Source: JBBQKI01 sp038326725
GTDB lineage: Bacteria > Bacteroidota > Bacteroidia > Flavobacteriales > Flavobacteriaceae
DNA: 64,000 bases
Assembly (NCBI GenBank): GCA_038326725.1
Contig: JBBQKI010000008.1
Coordinates: 12,158 to 76,157, forward strand
Direction: 5' to 3'
Each line of letters starts with the position of its first letter. Position 1 is the first letter of the stretch. A program made the position numbers and the translations under genes. Of the stretch, positions 33,998 through 41,511 are shown in pieces. Under the pieces are notes generated by a model. The model made no database searches and had not been told where the DNA came from. It worked only from the letters and a program-made list of their open reading frames with translations.

Positions 33998-36247
33998 ATG
34001 AAGGTATTTTTTAATTTATTGTTTCTTGTCTTTTGTTTTACCGTCTCTGCACAAGAAATGGGTCATAAAAATAGGGTTGAAGAAATAAGGGCCGAAAGGG
34101 AAAACGCTTACTTCAAAAAACTCATAGATTCCTCCAACATTTATTATTTTAAGGGAGATTATGAAAAATCGCTCGCCACAAACATTTCCATTTTAGAAAA
34201 AGCTTTCGAACTTGAGAATGACCATTACACCCAGCAGGCATACCGAATGTTGGGCTATGATTACATCGCGCTGGACAATATTGCCCTTTCCAAGGAAAAT
34301 TTTGAGAAATCCGAAAGCTTTGCAAAGCGTTCAAAAAATGAGCCCGCCATGGCTTTGATCTATATGGACTTGGCCAATCTGTATGCCAATGAAACCTCAA
34401 ATATCGAAAAAGCCTATTCCTATTTGGACCGAGCCATTTATTTTTTCGGGAAACTAAATGATCCCGAGGGGCTGGCCAAAGCCCATTATGATAGTGCGCT
34501 TGCGGCTTTTAAGGCAAATGATTACAACAAGGCGTACATTCATATCTTAAAGGCTCGAAAATTAAACAGGTTTGAGGCCAACAGCAGTTACGGCATTGGA
34601 CTGGAATACCTCAGCGGAAAGTATTATTCCAAAAAAGGGAACTTCGAGCTAGCTGAAAAATATTTTTTGAATGCCATATCGGTTGCAAGAAAGGAAAACC
34701 TTCCGTCAGCTTTGGAAGAAGCATACGTTTATTACAGCGAAAGCCTTTATTCGCAAAAAAAATTTAAGGAAGCATTTGAAACTTTACGAAAATTTGAAGA
34801 ATATACGGCAGAAAATAAAGGAGGTTTGAAATCCTCAGAAGTGGATGCACTCGCGGTGAAATTCCAGCTTGCGGAATACCGAAAGGACGTAAAAGCAGCA
34901 GAGCTTGAAAACCAACTTCAGGCCGAAATATTAAAAAATAGAAACAGAATTAACAATATATTGCTGTTTATTTCTGCTTCGTTCCTGCTAATGTTTTTGG
35001 CCTTGGTAGTGGCCTACAGAAAACGGAAATCGTTAGTGAAAGAACTTAAAATCAAAAACATTGAGTACTTAAAAGCCAAGGAGCGTTCGGAGAAATTAAC
35101 TAAAGCAAAGACCAAGTTCTTTTCTACCGTGAGCCATGAACTGCGCACCCCGCTTTACGGCGTTATTGGCTTAACGTCAATTTTGTTGGAAGATAAAACT
35201 TTGGTAAAACACAAAAAAAACCTGAAATCCCTAAAATTTTCAGCAGATTATTTGTTGGCCCTAATCAATGATGTATTGCAAATTAACAAACTGGATTCCA
35301 ATATTATCGAGGACGAACAAACGGTGTTCAGTTTAAAAGAGCTTATCGACAAGATCGTTTCTTCCTTTGAATATTCACGGACCCAACATGGCAACAATAT
35401 CCACGTCAAAATCGCTGAGAATGTGCCTGAACAACTTCGCGGGAACTCTGTTCGGCTTTCGCAAATCTTAATGAACTTGGTAAGCAACGCCTGCAAATTC
35501 ACCGAAAACGGGAACATTTTTATAATGGTGGAAAATTTAGAGGTAAAATCTTCATCGGCCTTGATCCAGATTACCGTAAAAGATTCGGGGGTGGGTATTT
35601 CCCGCCAAAACCTCGAAATCATTTTTGACGAATTTTCACAACTGGATCCCGAAAACCATAAAACACAGGGCACCGGGCTGGGCCTTTCGATTGTGAAAAA
35701 ATTATTGTCCTTGTCCAACGCGGTGTTAAACGTGGAAAGTGAAATGGGCAAAGGATCCGCTTTTTCGTTTTCACTTTTATTTGAGGTAGTTAAAAATGAA
35801 ATGCCAAAATCAAAGCCACAACCTTTACAAACCAAAGTTTTGAGAAAGAAAAAAATATTGGTGGTTGAAGATAACCGGATCAATCAAATCGTGACCAAAA
35901 AAATATTGGAAAGTAACCGTATCCTTTGCACTATAGCCGAAAACGGGGAAGAAGCCATTCAAAAAATACGAATTGATGATTTTGACTTAATCTTAATGGA
36001 CATCAATATGCCTGTAAAAAATGGCATCGATGCCACGAGGGAGATTCGTCTTTTTGATCAAAACCTTCCCATTATTGCCTTGACAGCTGTAGATATGGAA
36101 GAAATGCGGCAGAAAATTTTTGATTGTGGGATGAACGATATTATCGTGAAACCATACGATGTTTCAAAATTCCTGCAAACTATTTTAAAAAACATGCCTA
36201 ACGAAACTTTGAGTTCCAGCAGGAAAAAAACAATAAAAGAGGTTTAA
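33998..36247 (+). CDS. Hybrid sensor histidine kinase with TPR sensor
   Basis: 749 residues. A signal peptide (ending VSAQE) and a periplasmic TPR array of roughly 40-290 (GDYEKSLATNISILEKAFE and later repeats) precede one membrane helix at 319-340. The dimerisation domain has His380 in STVSHELRTPLYGVIG. The ATPase has the N box LVSNACKFTENG, G1 DSGVGIS and G2 GTGLGLSI. The C-terminal receiver has Asp668 in LMDINMPVKNG. All phosphorelay residues are present. No HTH output is fused, and no partner response regulator is adjacent. It is divergent from catalase, which may or may not reflect shared control. Confidence 0.93.
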   Translation: MKVFFNLLFLVFCFTVSAQEMGHKNRVEEIRAERENAYFKKLIDSSNIYYFKGDYEKSLATNISILEKAFELENDHYTQQAYRMLGYDYIALDNIALSKENFEKSESFAKRSKNEPAMALIYMDLANLYANETSNIEKAYSYLDRAIYFFGKLNDPEGLAKAHYDSALAAFKANDYNKAYIHILKARKLNRFEANSSYGIGLEYLSGKYYSKKGNFELAEKYFLNAISVARKENLPSALEEAYVYYSESLYSQKKFKEAFETLRKFEEYTAENKGGLKSSEVDALAVKFQLAEYRKDVKAAELENQLQAEILKNRNRINNILLFISASFLLMFLALVVAYRKRKSLVKELKIKNIEYLKAKERSEKLTKAKTKFFSTVSHELRTPLYGVIGLTSILLEDKTLVKHKKNLKSLKFSADYLLALINDVLQINKLDSNIIEDEQTVFSLKELIDKIVSSFEYSRTQHGNNIHVKIAENVPEQLRGNSVRLSQILMNLVSNACKFTENGNIFIMVENLEVKSSSALIQITVKDSGVGISRQNLEIIFDEFSQLDPENHKTQGTGLGLSIVKKLLSLSNAVLNVESEMGKGSAFSFSLLFEVVKNEMPKSKPQPLQTKVLRKKKILVVEDNRINQIVTKKILESNRILCTIAENGEEAIQKIRIDDFDLILMDINMPVKNGIDATREIRLFDQNLPIIALTAVDMEEMRQKIFDCGMNDIIVKPYDVSKFLQTILKNMPNETLSSSRKKTIKEV

Positions 36248-36310
36248 AAAATAGGATTGTTGTTCAGTCAAAACACGACTCAACAAAAAACGAAGGAACA
36301 GTCAATAAAA

Positions 36311-37057
36311 TCAACCTTTCAAACTCGCCCCTAAATATTCCCGGTTCATCCGCGCAATGTTTTCCAAAGAAATTCCTTTGGGGCATTCTATTTCGCAGGC
36401 GCCGGTGTTGGTGCAGTTCCCGAAACCTTCCTTATCCATTTGGGCCACCATATTCAAAACACGCGTGGTTGCTTCTATTTTTCCTTGTGGCAATAAAGCA
36501 AATTGACTCACTTTCGCCGCGGTAAAAAGCATCGCACTTGCATTTTTACAAGCCGCAACGCATGCACCACAACCTATACAAGTGGCCGCTTCAAAGGCGT
36601 TATCGGCATCTATTTTATTCACTAAAATGGCATTGGCATCAATGGTATTCCCGGAAGTATTTACCGAAATGTAACCTCCCGCTTGCTGTATCCTGTCAAA
36701 GGCAGAGCGATCCACTACCAAATCCTTAATGACGGGAAAAGCAGTCGCTCGGAAAGGTTCCACCACAATAGTGTCGCCATCCTTAAACCTGCGCATATGG
36801 AGCTGGCAGGTGGCCACCAAGCGGTCCGGACCGTGCGGCTCGCCGTTTATTTGGAGGGAACAACTTCCGCAAATCCCTTCGCGGCAATCGTGGTCGAAAG
36901 CCACTGGCGCATCGCCCTTATCGATTAAACCGGCATTGAGCACGTCCAGCATTTCCAAAAAGGACATATCTCCCTCAACTTTATCCAAGGGATAGGTGAT
37001 GAATGTTCCTTTGGTTTTGGCGTTTTTCTGGCGCCATATTTTTAGGATTAATTTCAT
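36311..37057 (-). CDS. sdhB: Succinate dehydrogenase iron-sulfur subunit
   Basis: 248 residues, the electron-transfer subunit of complex II. The [2Fe-2S] ligands are in the CREGICGSC segment plus the following ATCQLH. The remaining two clusters use CIGCGACVAAC and CTNTGACEIECPKGI. All cysteines needed for three clusters are present. On the minus strand the order is sdhC, sdhA, (four-helix gene), sdhB. The normal tight sdhA-sdhB spacing is broken by an inserted gene and its flanking repeats. Confidence 0.97.
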   Translation of the reverse strand: MKLILKIWRQKNAKTKGTFITYPLDKVEGDMSFLEMLDVLNAGLIDKGDAPVAFDHDCREGICGSCSLQINGEPHGPDRLVATCQLHMRRFKDGDTIVVEPFRATAFPVIKDLVVDRSAFDRIQQAGGYISVNTSGNTIDANAILVNKIDADNAFEAATCIGCGACVAACKNASAMLFTAAKVSQFALLPQGKIEATTRVLNMVAQMDKEGFGNCTNTGACEIECPKGISLENIARMNREYLGASLKG

Positions 37058-37085
37058 TTTTTTAAGGTTTTAGAGATTAGAGAAA

Positions 37086-37101
37086 AGCGAAGAGGGAAAA
37101 G
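37086..37101. repeat. Left arm of inverted repeat flanking the four-helix gene
   Basis: AGCGAAGAGGGAAAAG here is 15/16 complementary to 37495-37510. It lies between the stop of the four-helix gene and the sdhB start, in an A/G-rich stretch with repeated GAGATTAG words. Confidence 0.85.
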
Positions 37102-37114
37102 AGATTAGCGAAGA

Positions 37115-37489
37115 CTAATCTTTTTCATTTAAGCTTTTGATTAACGCATTAAGCATTTTACTGATTTCAACTATTAAACGTTCTATTTTTTCGCTATTAA
37201 TATTAAAATTTAAGCCAACTGTAATAATGAGTTGAGTTTCCAATTCATATAAAGAACCTCTAGCGATCCTAAGAAATTGAATATAATTTTTCTTTGATAA
37301 TCTTCCCCAGCCTTCAGCAATATTTGATGGAACGGAAATAGAAGATCGTCTCATTTGTGAAACCAAACCGAACTTTTCTTCCTCAGGAAATGATTTCGTA
37401 TAAGTATACACTTCTTTTACGAGTAGGATTGCTTTTTGCCAAACAATCAATTCCTTATATGACTTAATAGAGTTCAAATCTAATTTCAA
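37115..37489 (-). CDS. Four-helix-bundle protein inserted in the sdh operon
   Basis: 124 residues with a TTG start; the only nearby ATG, in the flanking repeat, is out of frame. It is the S23/four-helix-bundle family (also met as 23S rRNA intervening-sequence proteins): SYKELIVWQKAILLVKEVY, then QMRRSSISVPSNIAEGWGR, then FLRIARGSLYELETQL, all strongly conserved hallmarks. Exact function is unknown. It splits sdhA from sdhB and is bracketed by a 16-nt near-perfect inverted repeat (37086-37101 and 37495-37510). Codons are more A/T-rich than in the sdh genes. This looks like an acquired unit that keeps the operon readable. Confidence 0.88.
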   Translation of the reverse strand: MKLDLNSIKSYKELIVWQKAILLVKEVYTYTKSFPEEEKFGLVSQMRRSSISVPSNIAEGWGRLSKKNYIQFLRIARGSLYELETQLIITVGLNFNINSEKIERLIVEISKMLNALIKSLNEKD

Positions 37490-37494
37490 ATTTC

Positions 37495-37510
37495 CTTTTC
37501 TCTCTTCGCT
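37495..37510. repeat. Right arm of inverted repeat flanking the four-helix gene
   Basis: CTTTTCTCTCTTCGCT lies 5 nt upstream of the TTG start of the four-helix gene, and complements 37086-37101 at 15 of 16 positions. A second, shorter CGAAGAG copy sits beside it. Confidence 0.85.
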
Positions 37511-37526
37511 CTTCGCTCATTCCTAA

Positions 37527-39530
37527 TTACTTATAACTCCGTGCCTTCACTTCAATATTATCATACTCCAGTTCTTCTTTGTGCAACACGGCATTCGCAG
37601 GTTCACCTTTGTATTCCCAAGCCGCTACGTACATAAAATTTTCATCGTCGCGCAAGGCTTCGCCTTCTTCGGTCTGATATTCTTCCCGGAAATGCCCGCC
37701 GCACGATTCGTTCCTGTGGAGCGCGTCCTTAGCGAACAGTTCTCCCAATTCGAGAAAATCCGCTACCCGGCCGGCTTTTTCAAGTTCGGGATTCATTTCG
37801 TTCATTTCGCCCGGTATGCGCACTTCCCTCCAAAATTCTTCCCGAAGGGCTTTTATTTCTGAAATGGCTTCGGTTAATTCTTTGGCGTTTCGCGACATGC
37901 CCACTTTGTCCCACATTATTTTTCCCAAACGTTTGTGGAAATGGTCCACGGATTTTGTCCCATTATTATGGATCAATTTTTCAAGTTGAGAACGCACATT
38001 GTTTTCGGCTTCAATAAATTCCGGTAATTCCGTTGAAATTTTCCCGGTGCGGATATCTTTTGAAAGATAATCGCCTATGGTATAGGGCAGCACAAAATAA
38101 CCATCTGCCAAGCCCTGCATCAAAGCCGAAGCGCCCAAACGGTTCGCTCCGTGATCGCTGAAATTGGCCTCCCCTGTTACGTAGCAACCGGGGATGGTGG
38201 ATTGCAAATTGTAGTCCACCCAGACCCCGCCCATAGTGTAATGCACAGCGGGATAAATCATCATCGGCATTTCATAAGGGTTTTCGTCTACAATTTTTTC
38301 GTACATCTGAAAAAGGTTGCCGTATTTGTTTTCCACAGCAGCTTTTCCCATATTTTTTATTTCTTCATCGGTAGCATTGTGATGGCCGTGGATTACAGCT
38401 TGTTCTTTTCCGTAGCGTTGAACCGCCGAGGCAAAATCCAAATAAACGGCCTCCCCTGTTTTGTTCACGCCAAAACCAGCGTCACATCGCTCTTTCGCGG
38501 CTCGGGAAGCAACATCGCGGGGCACCAAGTTCCCAAAAGAAGGATATCTTCTTTCCAAATAATAATCGCGTTCTTCTTCCGAAAGATCGGTGGGTTTTTT
38601 CCTGCCTTCGCGAATGGCTTTTGCATCTTCAAGATTTTTTGGCACCCAAATTCGTCCATCGTTCCGAAGTGATTCGGACATCAATGTTAATTTCGATTGG
38701 TGATCACCCGAGACTGGAATACATGTAGGGTGAATTTGAGTATAGCAAGGGTTGGCAAAAAACGCCCCGCGTTTATGGATTTTCCAAGAAGCCGTAACAT
38801 TGCTGCCCATGGCATTTGTGGAAAGATAAAAAACGTTGCCGTAACCCCCGGAAGCTATTACAACTGCATGGGCCGAATGTCTTTCAATTTCGCCGGTTAT
38901 CATATCCCGGGCTATGATGCCTCGGGCTTTGCCGTCAACAATTACCAAATCCAACATCTCGTGGCGATTGTAGGCCGTGATTTTTCCCCGGTTGATTTGC
39001 CGGTTCATCGCTGCATAGGCACCCAGTAAAAGTTGTTGTCCTGTTTGTCCTTTTGCGTAAAAAGTACGTGAAACCAGCACCCCGCCAAAAGAACGGTTGT
39101 CCAAGGTCCCGCCATATTCGCGGGCAAAAGGCACGCCCTGGGCTACGCATTGATCTATAATATTTGCAGAAACCTCCGCAAGCCGATACACATTTGATTC
39201 TCGGGAACGGTAATCGCCCCCTTTTATGGTATCGTAAAAAAGACGGTAGGTTGAATCACCATCACCCTGATAGTTTTTAGCAGCATTAATTCCGCCCTGA
39301 GCAGCTATGGAATGTGCCCTTCGGGGGGAATCTTGATAGCAAAAGGTTTTAACATTGTAACCAAGTTCAGCCAAGGTAGCTGCGGCACTTCCACCGGCCA
39401 GCCCTGTGCCTACCATGATAACATCGATATTACGTTTGTTGGCAGGGTTTACGAGATTTACCTCGTTTTTATGGTTGGTCCACTTTTCGGCTAAAGGTCC
39501 TTTCGGGGATTTGGAATCTAATATCGACAT
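37527..39530 (-). CDS. sdhA: Succinate dehydrogenase flavoprotein subunit
   Basis: 667 residues from the ATG at 39528-39530 (start MSILDSKSPKGPL); an upstream in-frame ATG would run into sdhC. It oxidises succinate at covalently bound FAD. The N-terminal dinucleotide fold VGTGLAGGSAAATLAELG and the flavinylation His in RRAHSIAAQGGINAA are clear, and a substrate-binding HPT..GANRLGAS region follows. The length is that of the long Bacteroidota/epsilon-type SdhA rather than the 590-residue E. coli form. It is 10 nt downstream of sdhC. Confidence 0.97.
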   Translation of the reverse strand: MSILDSKSPKGPLAEKWTNHKNEVNLVNPANKRNIDVIMVGTGLAGGSAAATLAELGYNVKTFCYQDSPRRAHSIAAQGGINAAKNYQGDGDSTYRLFYDTIKGGDYRSRESNVYRLAEVSANIIDQCVAQGVPFAREYGGTLDNRSFGGVLVSRTFYAKGQTGQQLLLGAYAAMNRQINRGKITAYNRHEMLDLVIVDGKARGIIARDMITGEIERHSAHAVVIASGGYGNVFYLSTNAMGSNVTASWKIHKRGAFFANPCYTQIHPTCIPVSGDHQSKLTLMSESLRNDGRIWVPKNLEDAKAIREGRKKPTDLSEEERDYYLERRYPSFGNLVPRDVASRAAKERCDAGFGVNKTGEAVYLDFASAVQRYGKEQAVIHGHHNATDEEIKNMGKAAVENKYGNLFQMYEKIVDENPYEMPMMIYPAVHYTMGGVWVDYNLQSTIPGCYVTGEANFSDHGANRLGASALMQGLADGYFVLPYTIGDYLSKDIRTGKISTELPEFIEAENNVRSQLEKLIHNNGTKSVDHFHKRLGKIMWDKVGMSRNAKELTEAISEIKALREEFWREVRIPGEMNEMNPELEKAGRVADFLELGELFAKDALHRNESCGGHFREEYQTEEGEALRDDENFMYVAAWEYKGEPANAVLHKEELEYDNIEVKARSYK

Positions 39531-39540
39531 AGCTTGGCTT

Positions 39541-40206
39541 TTAGTGGGAAAGTTGGTTAAAATGATGATAAAGGGCAATAAAAATAAACCCCAACGGAAT
39601 GAAAATCGCGTAGAATTTGGTAAACCCTTTCAAGGCTTTTGAATATTTGTTGTTAAAGCCAACACTTTGAAACGAAGAAGAAAACCCGTGCCAAAGATGG
39701 AACATCAAAAGGATAAAGGCAAAAACGTAAATTCCAGTACGAACCGGACTTTCAAATTTATGAACGGTTTCTTCGTAATAACGGATAGGGTTTTCGGGAT
39801 TTCCTTCCACATATTTATAAACGATTTCAGGGATCCAAAAATCGTAAAAGTGGAGACCTAAAAAAGCAAGAATCACCAACCCGCTGATGATCATATTTCG
39901 GGAAGCCCAAGTAGAATTGGTGTGGCCCTTAAAAGATTTATAAGGAATGCGGCGGGCTTTTTGGTTTTGGTATTCCAAAATAATCCCCATTATGAAATGA
40001 AAAACAACCCCAAATATTAAAATGGGTTGCAAAAGGAACTGCACTAGACTGTTGGCACCCATAAAGTGAGACCATGTATTGAAGGTTTCCGGGCCAAAAA
40101 CAGAGGTTACATTGATTACAAAATGCTGGGCCAAAAAGATTACAAGAAAAAGGCCCGAAAGCGCCATGGCCACTTTCTTGGCTATTGAAGAGGAGATTAT
40201 TCCCAT
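39541..40206 (-). CDS. sdhC: Succinate dehydrogenase cytochrome b subunit
   Basis: 221 residues, about five membrane helices, the single large membrane anchor of the B-type complex II. Conserved His residues that could bind haem b are in AQHFVINV, FHFIMG, LHFYDFW and FHLWHGFSSSFQS. It couples succinate oxidation to menaquinone reduction; no separate SdhD is expected or present. First gene of the sdhC-A-B operon, with a good promoter 32-62 nt upstream. Confidence 0.95.
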   Translation of the reverse strand: MGIISSSIAKKVAMALSGLFLVIFLAQHFVINVTSVFGPETFNTWSHFMGANSLVQFLLQPILIFGVVFHFIMGIILEYQNQKARRIPYKSFKGHTNSTWASRNMIISGLVILAFLGLHFYDFWIPEIVYKYVEGNPENPIRYYEETVHKFESPVRTGIYVFAFILLMFHLWHGFSSSFQSVGFNNKYSKALKGFTKFYAIFIPLGFIFIALYHHFNQLSH

Positions 40207-40237
40207 TTTGGTGGAGTTATTTCAAGGATTGTGGACA

Positions 40238-40268
40238 CAAAAATACGGCGGTAAAAAATGAATGCCAA
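40238..40268 (-). promoter_or_regulatory. Predicted promoter of the sdh operon
   Basis: Minus-strand TTG (40268-40266), 20 nt, TATTTTTG (40245-40238) fits TTTG-N(about 20)-TAnnTTTG with the ideal spacing. The sdhC ATG begins 32 nt further on. Strongest promoter match in the window together with atpD. Confidence 0.7.
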
Positions 40269-40299
40269 AAAATAAGCGGTTTAAGGAGCTATTTAGATT

Positions 40300-40341
40300 T
40301 GATATATTAAAAAACCATCCCAAAATCAATCGGGATGGTTT
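40300..40341 (-). terminator. Intrinsic terminator of the T9SS protein gene at 40366
   Basis: Stem AAACCATCCC (40312-40321) pairs with GGGATGGTTT (40332-40341) around a 10-nt loop. Read on the minus strand it is followed by a T-run (complement of AAAAA at 40310-40314). It closes the unit from 41469 and insulates the sdh promoter. Confidence 0.82.
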
Positions 40342-40365
40342 ACAATAAAAGGTGTTTAACTTAAT

Positions 40366-41469
40366 TTATTTAACCACCAATTTTTTAGTGGCTGTTTGCT
40401 TGTTTTGGGTAATTGATACCGTATAAACCCCTTGTGAAAGATTGGAGATATTAACTTCGGTCCCTTCTATTACAGTGTTTAAAACTTGTTTGCCCAACAT
40501 ATCGTAGATCACAACTTGCTTTTCGCCTGAAATTGAGGTCTCAATATTTACAATACCCTTAGCAGGGTTTGGGTATAAAGTAAAGTTTGATAAAGAATTG
40601 GTATCTACGCCTAAGCTTTCTACAAGTTCAAGTCCAAAAATCACATTTGATGGGGTACACTGACAAAGACCTACCAAAGTTACAAACCCAGGAACAACTT
40701 CATCTGAAATAAATAAACCACCAGCAAGATAGGCTGTTGAAGAACCCACTGTTGAATAATCGAATACAAGCCCAGTTGATGATCCGGCAGTAACATCAAT
40801 TTGAGAAATTAAATCTTGGCTGGCTCCTTGGTCGTGAATCCATAAAAACGGACCCCCTGGAGAAACATTATCGATTGCACCTCCATATATTACGGTATTG
40901 TGCATAGCAAAAGGTATAACTGATAATTCCACACCATTCATATCTAATGAAGCAATATCAGATCCAAAGTCACCGATCCAAAAACCACCATTGCCACCAT
41001 CCAATGTTTCATCGAATGTTAACATCCTTGCTTCAGCATCAGAACCAGTGGAAATGGAAATAGTATTTATTAGTGTTCGGGTAATTGGGTCCACTTCAAA
41101 GATTTGCAGGGAAGCGGTTCCAATAAATATACTGGTTCCGTTTGTGGTCATCGACCTAGTTCCGGTAATACCGGGGATATCGAATGTTTCAATAAAATTT
41201 CCCCCGGCATCCAAAAGGTGGATTAGGTTGGTAGCCCAAGATGATACCCAATATTCGTTATCAAAGAATATTACCCCAGCTTGGCCATCAGCACCAATTG
41301 AGCCTCCAGATCCAATGTCGTTAGTATACAAAAGGTCAAAAAGTGCATTTGTGTTTTCAGTATTTGAAGTTTCATTTAATACTGGAGAAATGTCTTGAGT
41401 TTGTGAATAAGAAGTTACCCCTCCCCCAACTGTTAAAGCGATTGCAAAAAATAGTAGTTTTTTCATCAT
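40366..41469 (-). CDS. T9SS-secreted beta-propeller-like protein
   Basis: 367 residues. A signal peptide (ending SYSQT) is followed by a repeated beta-rich region with the look of a propeller (FFDNEYWVSSWATNLIHLLD, GTSIFIGTASLQIFEVDP, GGFWIGDFGSDIASLD). The final 75 residues form a type A sorting domain: NFTLYPNPAKGIVNIET, IYDMLGKQVLN, SQGVYTVSI, TATKKLVVK. It would be exported through T9SS. No catalytic motif. Its own terminator follows. Confidence 0.85.
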   Translation of the reverse strand: MMKKLLFFAIALTVGGGVTSYSQTQDISPVLNETSNTENTNALFDLLYTNDIGSGGSIGADGQAGVIFFDNEYWVSSWATNLIHLLDAGGNFIETFDIPGITGTRSMTTNGTSIFIGTASLQIFEVDPITRTLINTISISTGSDAEARMLTFDETLDGGNGGFWIGDFGSDIASLDMNGVELSVIPFAMHNTVIYGGAIDNVSPGGPFLWIHDQGASQDLISQIDVTAGSSTGLVFDYSTVGSSTAYLAGGLFISDEVVPGFVTLVGLCQCTPSNVIFGLELVESLGVDTNSLSNFTLYPNPAKGIVNIETSISGEKQVVIYDMLGKQVLNTVIEGTEVNISNLSQGVYTVSITQNKQTATKKLVVK

Positions 41470-41511
41470 GTTTGTTTTTTAATTAGGTTAATAAAAGTAA
41501 ATATAAAAATT

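Noticed and set aside
35248..35883. 211-residue minus-strand ORF inside the hybrid kinase gene
   Set aside because: Ser-rich shadow of the HATPase and receiver coding region; the plus-strand protein has all expected motifs.
36258..36286. Hairpin (TTGTTG...CAACAA with AGTC/GACT) between the kinase and sdhB as a terminator
   Set aside because: Bulged stem and A-run instead of T-run on the plus strand; on the minus strand the T-run precedes the stem.
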